Assembly: GCF_003063245.1 (NCBI RefSeq) | Contig: NZ_MUXE01000018.1 | Span: 1 to 34,522 of the forward strand | Length of the DNA stretch: 34,522 bases | Origin: Arcobacter caeni | GTDB lineage: Bacteria > Campylobacterota > Campylobacteria > Campylobacterales > Arcobacteraceae | Reading direction: 5' to 3' | Shown: positions 8,441 through 18,429 of the stretch, in pieces | Layout: the number at the start of each line of letters is the position of its first letter | Position numbering within the stretch: the stretch's first letter is position 1 | Position numbers and translations under genes: made by a program | The notes under the pieces: generated by a model | Database searches by the model: none | The model's input: the letters and a program-made list of their open reading frames with translations, nothing else | Told to the model about the DNA's origin: nothing

Positions 8441-9445
8441 GTGGATAATTCATTTAAATTTAATCCATACGAAGCTCTAAAATCGATTCTTGAAATAACT
8501 TCTTATTATATAGGTGATGAATTTATAAAACATACAGCAATTGAAATCAAAAAATTATTTCATGCTGATTTAGTATATATTACAAAAGCTATAGATTTTA
8601 ATCCAACTACAAAAGTACAAATTTTATACTCAACAAATGATAAAGTTCCCAATATAATAGATTTAAATGGAATTCCTGGGAAATTTGTTTTTGACAATAA
8701 AATCATCAAAATAAAAGAACATGTAAAATATAATTTTTTAGATTTACTTGATGAAAAATTTGAAAGTTTTTATGGTATTCCAATAACAGATGGTAAAAAT
8801 ATTTGTGTTGGACATATTGCAATTTACTCAAAATTAATTCGAGAATTACCTGATGAAATAAATGATATTGCATTAATATACTCAAGAAAGATAGAAAGAG
8901 AAATAAGAAGAATTGAGCTTGAAAAAGAGAATCAATTGATTAGAAATCAACTTCAAGAATTAACTATTACAGATACTTTAACCTCTTTATATAATAGAAG
9001 ATATTTTGCAAAAGTTTGTTCTGATGTTTTTGCACAAGTTAATAGAGATTCTACAAAAGCAACTTTGGCATATATTGATATTGATAACTTCAAAAGTATA
9101 AATGATATATTCGGGCACGAAGGTGGAGATGAAGTTCTAAAATATTTTGCTGAAATATTATTAGAAAACACAAGAAAAGGTTTAGATTTTGTATTTAGAC
9201 TAGGTGGTGAAGAGTTTTGTGTAATTAGTATTGATAACTCTCTTGAAAGTGCAAATGAGCATATGAATAGAATTATGAATATAACTTTAGATAAATTCTC
9301 ATTAACAAGATTTGGTAAAATAACACTTAGTATTGGAATTGTAGAATTTAATAAAGGATTCTCTTCTTATGAAGAAATCCTAAGTTTAGCTGATAAAAAA
9401 ATGTATCAAGCTAAAAAAAGCGGTAAAAATACAATAGTAAAATAA
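8441..9445 (+). CDS. GAF-like sensor / GGDEF diguanylate cyclase
   Basis: The protein (334 aa) starts at GTG, with TAGGAG about 10 bases upstream. Residues 1-150 look like a GAF-type sensor (F-Y-G-I-P-I-T-D-G near 110-118). A short coiled coil (150-175) leads to a GGDEF domain (175-334) with the active G-G-E-E-F at 255-259 and the D-I-D-N-F-K-S-I-N-D metal/substrate strand at 213-222. It should make cyclic di-GMP from two GTP in the cytoplasm. The inhibitory site five residues before G-G is K-G-L-D (246-249) instead of R-x-x-D, so product inhibition may be weak. It has no membrane segment. It is separated from the prp operon by a terminator. Confidence 0.92.
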   Translation: MDNSFKFNPYEALKSILEITSYYIGDEFIKHTAIEIKKLFHADLVYITKAIDFNPTTKVQILYSTNDKVPNIIDLNGIPGKFVFDNKIIKIKEHVKYNFLDLLDEKFESFYGIPITDGKNICVGHIAIYSKLIRELPDEINDIALIYSRKIEREIRRIELEKENQLIRNQLQELTITDTLTSLYNRRYFAKVCSDVFAQVNRDSTKATLAYIDIDNFKSINDIFGHEGGDEVLKYFAEILLENTRKGLDFVFRLGGEEFCVISIDNSLESANEHMNRIMNITLDKFSLTRFGKITLSIGIVEFNKGFSSYEEILSLADKKMYQAKKSGKNTIVK

Positions 9446-9466
9446 GAAAAGATTCTTATTTTACTA
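9435..9466. terminator. 14-bp perfect inverted repeat across two convergent gene ends
   Basis: TAGTAAAATAAGAA (9435-9448) and TTCTTATTTTACTA (9453-9466) form a perfect 14-bp stem with loop AAGA. It contains the last codons and stops of both the GGDEF gene and the convergent hydrolase gene. On the minus strand it runs into TTGTATTTTT, so it can act as a terminator for the hydrolase operon; the plus-side tail is not U-rich. Confidence 0.6.
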
Positions 9467-9998
9467 AAGATGAAATCTCTTTAAAAACTGGGTTTTTTGC
9501 ATTTAATGTTAACTCAAAAAGTAAAGATTCATAAGTTGTTGGAATTACTCCTGCTTGAACAAGTCGAGAAATAGCTACATCTGTATCATTTTGTTTTCTT
9601 GAAGTACAACAATCAGTTACTAACACAACTTCAAAACCACCCTCAAGTAAATCTATACAAGTTTGTAAAACACAAACATGAGTTTCAATTCCTGCAACTA
9701 TTACAACTTTTTTATTCGTTGCATTTATAGCTTCTATTGTTTCTTCATTTTTATAACAAGAAAAAGTTGTTTTCTCAAAATGTGGATACTCAGTAACCAA
9801 CTCATTTAAAGATGGAATTGTTTCACCTATTCCTTTTTTATATTGTTCATTTATTATAAAAGGAACACTAAGAACTTTTAAACCTTTTATTAAAGTTATT
9901 AAATTCTTTTCAATTTCATCTTTATTTGTAACATGAGGATATAATTTATCTTGAACATCTACTAAACAAAAAAGCGCATCTTCTACATTTATTCTCAT
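9456..9998 (-). CDS. Isochorismatase-family cysteine hydrolase
   Basis: The 180-residue protein has the family catalytic triad: D14 (V-D-V-Q-D), K76 (F-E-K-T-T-F-S) and C109 (I-E-T-H-V-C-V), with the usual cis-peptide region just before the Cys. The length fits the small YcaC/nicotinamidase-like branch. Such enzymes hydrolyse amides or vinyl ethers; the substrate cannot be told, and no siderophore or NAD-salvage genes are adjacent. It lies 19 bp after hemC on the same strand and is probably the last gene of that operon. Confidence 0.9.
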   Translation of the reverse strand: MRINVEDALFCLVDVQDKLYPHVTNKDEIEKNLITLIKGLKVLSVPFIINEQYKKGIGETIPSLNELVTEYPHFEKTTFSCYKNEETIEAINATNKKVVIVAGIETHVCVLQTCIDLLEGGFEVVLVTDCCTSRKQNDTDVAISRLVQAGVIPTTYESLLFELTLNAKNPVFKEISSLVK

Positions 9999-10017
9999 TT
10001 TATTTCCTTTTTAAACT

Positions 10018-10956
10018 TTATTTAAAAGCTAATTTTTCTGCTCTATCTAACAACTCTCTTGCACCTTGGTCTATAAAGTTTTGAGCTAATTGTCGACCAG
10101 CTTTTTCGTAATCTTTTATGCTAACTGTTATATCTTCACTAATAGATTCACTTCCATCAGGAAGCCCAACGATTGCTTGAACTCTTATTGAATTTTCATC
10201 AATAATTGTAGCTTTTACTCCAATTGGAACTTGACAACCACCTTGTAAAGTATCAACAAAACTTCGCTCTATTGTTGATTCTATATGTGCATTTTCATCA
10301 TTTAATACTTTTACTATCTCCAAAACTTTTGGATCATTTGTTGTTTCAATTCCAAGAGTTGCTTGTCCCATTGATGGAATCATCATATCTGTTGAAATTG
10401 GAGCGAAATATTTAACTTCATGTTCAATTTTTAATTTTTGAATACCTGTTGCTGCTAAAATAATTGCATCATATTCACCTGCATTTAATTTTGCAATTCG
10501 TGTATTGATATTTCCTCTTAAATCTTTTAAAACAATATCAGGTCTTAGCATCATAATAGCCATTCTTCTTCTCAAGCTCGTAGTTCCAACAATTGCACCT
10601 TGTGGTAAATCATCAATAGAAGCGTATTTATTACTTAAAAGTGCATCTCGTGGATCAAATCTTTTTGTAACAGCAGCAAGTTGCAACCCATCTTCAAATT
10701 GTGTTGGTACATCTTTTAAAGAGTGAACAGCTAAATGAGCGGTTCCCTCAAGCATTGCAACTTCAAGTTCTTTTGTAAAAAGACCTTTTCCACCAATTTT
10801 AGCTAGTGGAACATCCAGAATTTTATCACCTTTTGTTACAAATTCTTGTAACTCAATTTGCATATCTGGATAATGTTCTTGAAGTAGTGATTTTACATAT
10901 TCACTTTGCCAAAGTGCAAGTTGACTTCTTCTTGTTGCTATTACTAATTTTTCCAT
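10018..10956 (-). CDS. hemC: Hydroxymethylbilane synthase (porphobilinogen deaminase)
   Basis: It polymerises four porphobilinogens to hydroxymethylbilane in tetrapyrrole synthesis, in the cytoplasm. The 312-residue protein has the family start I-A-T-R-R-S-Q-L-A-L-W-Q and the K-D-V-P loop with D82, matching the catalytic Asp. It also has the S-L-R-R-R motif (127-131) and C241 in G-G-C-Q-V-P-I-G, which carries the dipyrromethane cofactor. Length is normal. It lies 18 bp after the thioredoxin-fold gene and 19 bp before the isochorismatase-like gene. Confidence 0.98.
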   Translation of the reverse strand: MEKLVIATRRSQLALWQSEYVKSLLQEHYPDMQIELQEFVTKGDKILDVPLAKIGGKGLFTKELEVAMLEGTAHLAVHSLKDVPTQFEDGLQLAAVTKRFDPRDALLSNKYASIDDLPQGAIVGTTSLRRRMAIMMLRPDIVLKDLRGNINTRIAKLNAGEYDAIILAATGIQKLKIEHEVKYFAPISTDMMIPSMGQATLGIETTNDPKVLEIVKVLNDENAHIESTIERSFVDTLQGGCQVPIGVKATIIDENSIRVQAIVGLPDGSESISEDITVSIKDYEKAGRQLAQNFIDQGARELLDRAEKLAFK

Positions 10957-10974
10957 ATTACCCTCTTAATAAAT

Positions 10975-11814
10975 TTATTTTTTTCCTAATGTCTCATATT
11001 TAAGTCTTGAAGAATCTTTAACTCCATTTATAAATATAGTTGGTGTTCCTGAAACTAAAACTTCTTCACCCATTGAAATATCTTTTTCAAGAAGTAAATT
11101 TATCTCTTTCGTAGAAATTTCTTCTAATTTTATAGAAGTGTTAAACTCTTTATTAAATGCTTCTAAAATCTTCTTTTCATCCACAGATTTAACATCAAAA
11201 TATTTTTCCCAATCAGTTTCATAAACTTTTAGTTCAATATCTTTTACACCTTTATGTTTTGCAACTTCAACTAATTTTGATAAAGGTGCAGCAGCTGGAT
11301 GAAGTGCCATTAATGGGAAATGATAATAATATAAAGCAATATTATTACTATTTTTATTTACAAATTTTATAACATCCGGAACATAATCTTTACAAAATGG
11401 GCATAAAGGATCAGAAAAAATTACAATTTTTTCTTTAGCATTTGCATTTCCAGCAATTAATTTTGATTTATCATGATAATTATCTGTTAAATTTGGAGTT
11501 ACTAAATCTTTTAAAGATTTCCCTGTTTCTGAGTCAATTAATTCTAAAGAAATATATTTTCCATCAGAAAAAAGTATGTCTTTTGCATTTATATCTTTAC
11601 CTTGAACATTTGCTTGAACATCTAAAATATAACCAAACCAACCGTTTAATGGTAACTCTTTTTTTGTACTGATTTTTATATCTTTTATTTTTACATTTGG
11701 GTTTTGAGTTATTCTTTTTTGCTCAAAACTAATAATGTTTTCATCACTAGAAGCTGCAAATAATCCACTTGATAATAAAATACTTATTGATAATATTTTT
11801 GAAAATTTATTCAT
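10975..11814 (-). CDS. Periplasmic thioredoxin-fold protein (DsbA/DsbC/DsbG-like)
   Basis: The 279-residue protein starts with a signal peptide (K-F-S-K-I-L-S-I-S-I-L-L-S-S-G-L-F-A, cleavage near A20-A21). Residues 25-115 form an N-terminal domain rich in beta strands. A thioredoxin-fold domain follows (about 125-279) with C-P-F-C at 138-141 and the cis-Pro loop S-G-T-P-T-I-F. C-P-F-C and the extra N-terminal domain are unlike standard DsbA (C-P-H-C) and DsbC (C-G-Y-C). An oxidase or isomerase acting on secreted proteins is likely, but the direction of thiol exchange is not clear. The gene has AAAAGGA upstream and lies in the dnaX-hemC run. Confidence 0.85.
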   Translation of the reverse strand: MNKFSKILSISILLSSGLFAASSDENIISFEQKRITQNPNVKIKDIKISTKKELPLNGWFGYILDVQANVQGKDINAKDILFSDGKYISLELIDSETGKSLKDLVTPNLTDNYHDKSKLIAGNANAKEKIVIFSDPLCPFCKDYVPDVIKFVNKNSNNIALYYYHFPLMALHPAAAPLSKLVEVAKHKGVKDIELKVYETDWEKYFDVKSVDEKKILEAFNKEFNTSIKLEEISTKEINLLLEKDISMGEEVLVSGTPTIFINGVKDSSRLKYETLGKK

Positions 11815-11878
11815 TTATTTTTTCCTTTTAAAGCTAAAAGATAGTCTATCTATTTAAGATTAATAAAAAGTTAATATT

Positions 11879-13825
11879 TTAACTTCTTGCTTTTACTGTA
11901 ATCTTTTTTATATCAAAAAGCTCTTTTGCTTTATCAAGCATTTTTGAATTTAATATATCATTTAACTGTAACTCTTGTTGTGAGGGTTGTGTTATTTCAT
12001 TTTTATGCATATCAGCCACACATCCTGAACCCATTTCTATCTCTTCTATCATTGAACCTGTATCATTTGAAATTTCTTCTTGTAAAAAAGTTTCATCTTC
12101 TTTTTCAACTTCTTCTTTTTTATTTTCTAGTACGGAGGGTTCTTCCTTTTTAAAATCTAGCTCAACATCATTTCCGAAAATATCTTGAGCAAAAGTTTTT
12201 ATAATTCCAAAATGTTTATATAAAAACTTTCTATCATCGTCTTGAGCATAAGAAGTGATATATAATTTATTATTTTCAAATCCATTAAATATAAAATTTT
12301 TTTCAAAACATTCACCCAAATCAGGGTCTCTATCATAAACTTTTATGGTCAATTTTTCATATAATTCATTTTTAACTTCATCTTCTTCGTCTTCATGTAT
12401 TTCTTCAAATACTTCTTCAATAGGAATTATTTCTATCTCTTCAAAAATATTAGCTTGAACTTGCTGTTCAATTATTGGTTCAATTGCTATCTCTTTTGGT
12501 TTTTCGATTTCTACTTCTTTTATAATTACTATAGGTGAATCTGTTGTTGGAGTTGTTGGTAAATCATCAAAAGGAGTTGAATAATCAACTACTTCAATTC
12601 CACCAATAATTCCTAAATCCATAATATTGTCATTTTGAATTAAAATCTCATCAAAAGGAGATACTTCTTCTATTTTTGTTTCAGGTTCAATAAAAACTGG
12701 TTTTATTTCTTCGACTTTTTCAATAATTCGTGTTGGAGTTGTCTCTTTTCTAACTTCTATTTTTTCAACTTGATTTATAATATCATCAATAGTTTTTAAA
12801 TTTGTAGCTTCTATCATTTTCATAAAAGTTAAAATTAAAACAAAAGTTCCATCGCTGTTTATGGCCAATAAATGTTTTGCATCACTTAAAATTCTAAAAA
12901 ATCTATCAAATAAAAGTAAATCAAATTTTGTATCACGAGAGAGCATTTTATCTTTTAAATAAATAGCCATTTCATCACAAATCTGAGAAACTTCATAACT
13001 TTCTAAATCTTTGATTATTTGATTTATATCACCTTTATTTAAAATAATTGAAAAAATATTATCCATCATTTTTGGGTCAATTAAACCTAACATATCAACA
13101 ACACTTGTTGTATTTACTTTTCCTTTTGAAAATATAATTGCTTGGTCAAGTAAAGTCAAAGTATCTCTCAAACTTCCTTGTCCAGTTCGTGCAAGTATTT
13201 CCAAAGCATCTTTTTCATAAGAAATATTTTCTTCATTTAAAATATGTACTAAATGATGAACCACATCAGCCGTTGCTATTTTATTAAATCTAAAATGTTG
13301 AGTTCGACTTAAAATCGTAGCTGGTAATTTCAACGGATCTGTAGTTGCAAGTATAAACTTCACAAATCCAGGAGGTTCTTCAAGTGTTTTTAAAAGTGCA
13401 TTAAAAGCTTGAGTTGTAAGCATATGAACTTCATCTATTATAAATACTTTAAATCTTGCACTACTTGGTTTATATTTTGTATGTTCAATTAAATCTTTTA
13501 TATCATCAATTCCACGATTTGATGCAGCATCCATTTCAATAATATCAAGATGTCTATTTGAATTTGCGCTTTTGCAGTTGTCACAAACTTCACAAGGTTT
13601 TGAAGTGGGTCCATTTGAGCATAAAAGTGCTTTTGCCATGATTCTAGCAGTTGAAGTTTTTCCACTTCCTCTAAGCCCTGAAAACAAATAAGCATGAGAT
13701 AATCTATCTGAATCCAAAGCCAAAGAAAGAGTTTGAGAAACTGTACTTTGTCCAACTAAATCTTCAAATCTATGAGGTCTATATTTTAATGCCAAAACTC
13801 TTTTTTCTAAAATTTCTTGACTCAT
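11879..13825 (-). CDS. dnaX: DNA polymerase III subunit tau (gamma/tau)
   Basis: This is the clamp-loader ATPase that links polymerase cores in the replisome. The 648-residue protein opens with K-Y-R-P-H-R-F-E-D-L-V-G-Q, followed by Walker A G-L-R-G-S-G-K-T (50-57). The zinc cysteines are C69, C78, C81 and C84, and Walker B/DEVH follows (I-I-D-E-V-H-M-L). The sensor I/Arg-finger stretch reads S-R-T-Q-H-F-R-F. About residues 360-500 form an acidic, Pro/Glu/Ile-rich linker. A C-terminal tau region ends the protein. I saw no convincing frameshift signal to make gamma; a run TAAAAAAG near 12115 is not in the right frame. The first 4 bases overlap the murI stop, so the two are translationally coupled. 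Confidence 0.97.
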   Translation of the reverse strand: MSQEILEKRVLALKYRPHRFEDLVGQSTVSQTLSLALDSDRLSHAYLFSGLRGSGKTSTARIMAKALLCSNGPTSKPCEVCDNCKSANSNRHLDIIEMDAASNRGIDDIKDLIEHTKYKPSSARFKVFIIDEVHMLTTQAFNALLKTLEEPPGFVKFILATTDPLKLPATILSRTQHFRFNKIATADVVHHLVHILNEENISYEKDALEILARTGQGSLRDTLTLLDQAIIFSKGKVNTTSVVDMLGLIDPKMMDNIFSIILNKGDINQIIKDLESYEVSQICDEMAIYLKDKMLSRDTKFDLLLFDRFFRILSDAKHLLAINSDGTFVLILTFMKMIEATNLKTIDDIINQVEKIEVRKETTPTRIIEKVEEIKPVFIEPETKIEEVSPFDEILIQNDNIMDLGIIGGIEVVDYSTPFDDLPTTPTTDSPIVIIKEVEIEKPKEIAIEPIIEQQVQANIFEEIEIIPIEEVFEEIHEDEEDEVKNELYEKLTIKVYDRDPDLGECFEKNFIFNGFENNKLYITSYAQDDDRKFLYKHFGIIKTFAQDIFGNDVELDFKKEEPSVLENKKEEVEKEDETFLQEEISNDTGSMIEEIEMGSGCVADMHKNEITQPSQQELQLNDILNSKMLDKAKELFDIKKITVKARS

Positions 13826-14607
13826 ATGTTACATTTCCTAACTTCAATATTTTTATTTTCTAAAATCTTTTCAATCATTTGTATGTTTATTTCACCCGTA
13901 TAACAAACTTTTATTTCAAGTTTTCCTTGATTTGTATGCCCTATTTCTTCACTTAAAAGTTTTAATCTATTAGCTATTGCATTTCCAGTTTCAATCAAAG
14001 TTATATCATTTCCCATAATTTTTTTTATAACTTCATCAACTAAAGGATAATGTGTACAACCTAAAACAATAGTATCTACACCATTTTCTTTCATAGGTTT
14101 TAGCCATTTTTCTAACATATTAAAAGTTTTAGGTGTATCTATTTCCCCTTTTTCTATTTGTTCAACTAAACCAATACAAGCTTGTTCATAAAGTGTTACT
14201 TTTTTGATATTTGATAACTCATTTACCAATAACTGATATTTATCACCTTTTAATGTGGCAGGTGTAGCCAAAACTCCAACATGAGAAGATTTTGTATTTA
14301 AAATCGCTGGTTTGATTCCAGGTTCAGTTCCAATTACAATCAAAAAAGGAAATTTCTCTCTTAAATGTTTTATAGCAGCCGAAGTTGCTGTATTACAAGC
14401 AACTATTAAAGCTTCAATTCCATATTTTTCTAAAAGATAACTAGTAATATTAATACATCTATTTAAAATCTCTTCAACAGTTTTTTCTCCATAAGGAGCA
14501 TAAGCAGTATCAGCTATATAAAAAAGTTCTGCACCTTGAAAAACCTTTTGAATTGAACTAACAACAGTCAATCCTCCAAGTCCAGAATCAAAAACACCTA
14601 CTTTCAA
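13822..14607 (-). CDS. murI: Glutamate racemase
   Basis: It makes D-glutamate for peptidoglycan in the cytoplasm. The 261-residue protein has both catalytic cysteines: C71 in A-C-N-T-A-T-S-A and C184 in G-C-T-H-Y-P-L, with H186. The start F-D-S-G-L-G-G-L-T-V is the family hallmark. Length is normal. It is first in the minus-strand run murI-dnaX, with an ATGA overlap into dnaX. Confidence 0.98.
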   Translation of the reverse strand: MKVGVFDSGLGGLTVVSSIQKVFQGAELFYIADTAYAPYGEKTVEEILNRCINITSYLLEKYGIEALIVACNTATSAAIKHLREKFPFLIVIGTEPGIKPAILNTKSSHVGVLATPATLKGDKYQLLVNELSNIKKVTLYEQACIGLVEQIEKGEIDTPKTFNMLEKWLKPMKENGVDTIVLGCTHYPLVDEVIKKIMGNDITLIETGNAIANRLKLLSEEIGHTNQGKLEIKVCYTGEINIQMIEKILENKNIEVRKCNI

Positions 14608-14683
14608 TTTGTACCTTTAATTATAATAAGCAAACATTTTAACATAAGTTTTTAAATAAATTTATTAGTAAGATAAAGAAGAG

Positions 14684-14713
14684 TTACAATACTCTAAAAT
14701 TAGAGTATTGTAA
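14684..14713 (-). terminator. Near-perfect palindrome downstream of gdhA
   Basis: A 14-bp perfect inverted repeat (14684-14697 and 14700-14713, two-base centre) lies 7 bases after the gdhA stop on the minus strand. The gdhA transcript reads AACTCTTCTTTATC after it, a poor U tract, whereas T7 precedes it. It may work as a hairpin terminator or as a dyad site near the murI upstream region. Confidence 0.5.
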
Positions 14714-14720
14714 AAAAAGA

Positions 14721-16088
<1,368 letters not shown>

Positions 16089-16120
16089 CTAATATTGAAT
16101 AAACATTTTATCAAAAATAG

Positions 16121-16126
16121 ATTATA
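16121..16126 (-). promoter_or_regulatory. -10 box for gdhA
   Basis: The minus strand reads TATAAT here, about 48 bases before the gdhA start. No convincing -35 is visible, which is common in this phylum. Confidence 0.45.
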
Positions 16127-16223
16127 TTTTATGCAATAATTATAAAAAATATTCACATATATAAAAAATATACCATTTTTAGGTTTTTGTTCCTTATAAA
16201 ACTTACTAAAAAAAAGGAGTTTT

Positions 16224-16889
16224 ATGTTCTTTCATTACCATCCTTATCAACCTTTTCTAAATAAAAATAGTAAGTTTTTAATTGTAGGAACTCTTCCTCC
16301 TCCTAGATTTTGCCAAAAAGAATTAAAATTAAAAGATGTAGATTTTTGTTATGGTTCAAAAGATAATCTACTTTGGCAAATAATTAAGAAAATTTTTAAT
16401 TTAGATTTAATTTTTGAGAATTCATTAAAAGCAATAAATCAAAGAAAAGAATTTTTAATATCTAATCAAATTGGAATTTGTGATATTGTAGAAAGTTGCC
16501 AAAGAGTTAAACTTGATGCAAGTGATTCAAATATGCAGAATATTGTATTAAGAGATATTTTAAAATATTTAGAAAGTTATAAAAGCATCAAAACCTTAAT
16601 TTTAACAGGTGGAAGTTCAAAAAATAGTCCTGAATATTTCTTAAAAAAGATTTTAAAACAAAACAATATAAAAATAGAATTAATCAATAATACTCTTCCA
16701 AAAACTCATCAATTTACTTTTGATAATAGAGTTTTTACAACTATTTCATTAACTTCACCATCAAATGCAGCAAATAAAAGTATAGGTGCAAATATAAATT
16801 ATAAAAAAGAAAAAGAAAAAAACCCTAAATATACAACTTTTGATTTTAGAGTAAATCAGTATAAAAAAGTGTTTTTAGATTTTGAATAA
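16224..16889 (+). CDS. Uracil-DNA glycosylase superfamily protein (family-6/HDG-like)
   Basis: The 221-residue protein has the superfamily order of motifs: I-V-G-T-L-P-P-P (20-27) as motif 1, then Y-G-S-K-D-N-L-L-W (43-51), G-I-C-D-I-V-E-S-C (84-92), and S-P-S-N-A-A (178-183) as the C-terminal DNA-binding loop. The Y-G-x-x-x-N/D-x-x-W and S-P-S patterns recall family 6 (hypoxanthine-DNA glycosylase-like) and MUG-type proteins, so base excision repair is likely. The lesion it removes cannot be read from sequence. A strong AAGGAG lies 5 bases before the ATG. It is convergent with rho and shares a terminator with it. Confidence 0.75.
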   Translation: MFFHYHPYQPFLNKNSKFLIVGTLPPPRFCQKELKLKDVDFCYGSKDNLLWQIIKKIFNLDLIFENSLKAINQRKEFLISNQIGICDIVESCQRVKLDASDSNMQNIVLRDILKYLESYKSIKTLILTGGSSKNSPEYFLKKILKQNNIKIELINNTLPKTHQFTFDNRVFTTISLTSPSNAANKSIGANINYKKEKEKNPKYTTFDFRVNQYKKVFLDFE

Positions 16890-16895
16890 AATTTT

Positions 16896-16924
16896 GAATA
16901 AAAAAGGAAAAACCTTTTTTATTC
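16896..16924. terminator. Bidirectional terminator shared by the glycosylase gene and rho
   Basis: A perfect 12-bp stem (16896-16907 with 16913-16924, A5 loop) has an AAAAAAGG/CCTTTTTT core, so both strands end in a T run. It overlaps the rho stop codon at 16919-16921. Confidence 0.85.
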
Positions 16925-18247
16925 ATTCATTGAGTTAAAGAAATCTTCGTTGTTTTTAGTTTTTTGCATTTTTGAATATAAGAATCTAAGTGCTTCAACT
17001 TCATCCATTTGTGAAATTGCATTTCTTAAAATCCATGTTTTTTGTAGAACATCAGGAGTAAGAAGTAATTCTTCTTTTCTAGTTCCAGATTTAGTAATAT
17101 CAAGAGCTGGGTAAACTCTTTTATTTGCTGCATTTCTTGAAAGTACAACTTCACTATTTCCAGTACCTTTGAACTCTTCAAAAATAACTTCATCCATTTT
17201 TGAACCTGTTTCAATAAGTGCTGTTGAAATAATAGTTAAACTTCCACCCTCTTCAATATTTCTAGCAGCTCCAAAAAATCTTTTTGGTTTATGTAAAGCA
17301 TTTGCATCAACTCCACCTGAAAGTACTTTTCCAGATGATGGTGTTACTGTATTATATGCTCGTGCTAATCTAGTAATAGAATCAAGTAAAATAACTACAT
17401 CTTTTTTCATCTCTACAAGTCTTTTTGCTTTTTCAATAACGATTTCAGCTACTCGAACATGATTATGTGCAGGTAAATCAAAAGTAGAAGAGTAAACTTC
17501 ACCTCTCACACTTCTTTGCATATCAGTAACTTCTTCAGGTCTTTCATCAATTAATAATACCATTAAAGTAACTTCAGGATGATTTCTGGAAATTGCATGA
17601 GCTAACTCTTTTAAAAGTTCTGTTTTACCAGTTTTTGGAGGTGCAACAATAAGTCCTCTTTGACCTTTTCCCATTGGAGCAAATAAGTCAAGCATTCTTC
17701 CTGTCATTCTTGTTGATTCATATTCAAAGTTAAATCTTTTTGTTGAGTAAAGGGGAGTTAAGTTGTCAAATAAAGGTCTGTTTTTTGATTCTTTTACGGG
17801 TAGATAATTTATTGCTTCAATTTTTAATAATGCGTTGTATTTTTCACTCTCTTTGTTAGGAGGTCGAACTTGCCCTGAGACAATATCTCCAGTTCTAAGC
17901 GCAAACTTTCTTATTTGTGTAGCACTTACATAAGAATCGTTAGAAGTATCAGAAAAATTTCCATCAATTGCTCTTAAAAATCCAAATCCACCCTCTTTTA
18001 TTTCTAAAATTCCAGTAAATAAAATAAATCCACCCGCATCAATTTGTGATCTTAAAATTGTGAACATTAAATCTTGTCGTTTTAATTCTTGGGGATTTTC
18101 AACTTCAAGTTCATTTGCAATATTTATAAGTTCTTCTAAAGGAAATTCCCTTAATTGTTCAATCTTATAACCCTCAACAGGAATATGTGTTCTTGCTTTT
18201 TTCGAAGTCGTGGTTTTTGTTTTTGTTTCTTCTTTAGACTCTTCCAT
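16919..18247 (-). CDS. rho: Transcription termination factor Rho
   Basis: This is the hexameric RNA-dependent ATPase that ends transcription. The 442-residue protein has an N-terminal Lys/Thr-rich tail (1-20), a Rho N-domain (about 28-70), and the RNA-binding cold-shock-like domain with G-G-F-G-F-L-R (86-92). Walker A A-P-P-K-T-G-K-T is at 202-209. Walker [16 protein letters not shown] and the Q/R-loop region [13 protein letters not shown] follow. It is complete. A consensus promoter and an unusual guanine-free leader lie upstream. Confidence 0.98.
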   Translation of the reverse strand: MEESKEETKTKTTTSKKARTHIPVEGYKIEQLREFPLEELINIANELEVENPQELKRQDLMFTILRSQIDAGGFILFTGILEIKEGGFGFLRAIDGNFSDTSNDSYVSATQIRKFALRTGDIVSGQVRPPNKESEKYNALLKIEAINYLPVKESKNRPLFDNLTPLYSTKRFNFEYESTRMTGRMLDLFAPMGKGQRGLIVAPPKTGKTELLKELAHAISRNHPEVTLMVLLIDERPEEVTDMQRSVRGEVYSSTFDLPAHNHVRVAEIVIEKAKRLVEMKKDVVILLDSITRLARAYNTVTPSSGKVLSGGVDANALHKPKRFFGAARNIEEGGSLTIISTALIETGSKMDEVIFEEFKGTGNSEVVLSRNAANKRVYPALDITKSGTRKEELLLTPDVLQKTWILRNAISQMDEVEALRFLYSKMQKTKNNEDFFNSMNE

Positions 18248-18272
18248 GAGTATTTCTTACCTTTGATTTTAC

Positions 18273-18323
18273 ATAAGTTTATGTAGTTTTGTAGTTTATT
18301 TGTAGTTTTTGTTAAAGTATTGG
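18273..18323 (-). promoter_or_regulatory. Guanine-free rho leader with AAACTAC repeats (rut-like)
   Basis: For 51 nt the predicted rho transcript contains no G. AAACTAC occurs three times (minus strand of 18283-18289, 18291-18297 and 18302-18308), spaced 8 and 11 bases. Unstructured, G-poor RNA with regularly spaced YC dinucleotides is what Rho prefers to bind, so this may be an autoregulatory rut site. Function is inferred. Confidence 0.5.
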
Positions 18324-18327
18324 CATT

Positions 18328-18356
18328 ATTGTAGTGTTTATTTGAAAAATTGTCAA
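18328..18356 (-). promoter_or_regulatory. Consensus sigma-70 promoter for rho
   Basis: On the minus strand TTGACA (18351-18356) is followed after exactly 17 bases by TACAAT (18328-18333). The predicted start is near 18320, giving a leader of roughly 73 nt. A full -35 is unusual for this AT-rich phylum, where -35 boxes are mostly absent. Confidence 0.75.
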
Positions 18357-18373
18357 TAAAATGACTTTACATA

Positions 18374-18408
18374 AAAAAAGGTATCAAAAAAAATTTGATA
18401 CCTTTTTT
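18374..18408. terminator. Terminator downstream of the peroxiredoxin gene
   Basis: A 15-bp stem (18374-18388 with 18394-18408) has core GGTATCAAA/TTTGATACC and flanking A6/T6 runs. It is symmetric and lies 22 bases past the peroxiredoxin stop, separating it from the rho promoter. Confidence 0.88.
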
Positions 18409-18429
18409 CTCATATAATATAGTTAAATA

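Noticed and set aside
12107-12125. TAAAAAAG in dnaX as a programmed frameshift site for the gamma subunit
   Set aside because: In the reading frame the run is T-AAA-AAA-G, not the A-AAA-AAG slippery order, and I saw no clear stimulatory hairpin.
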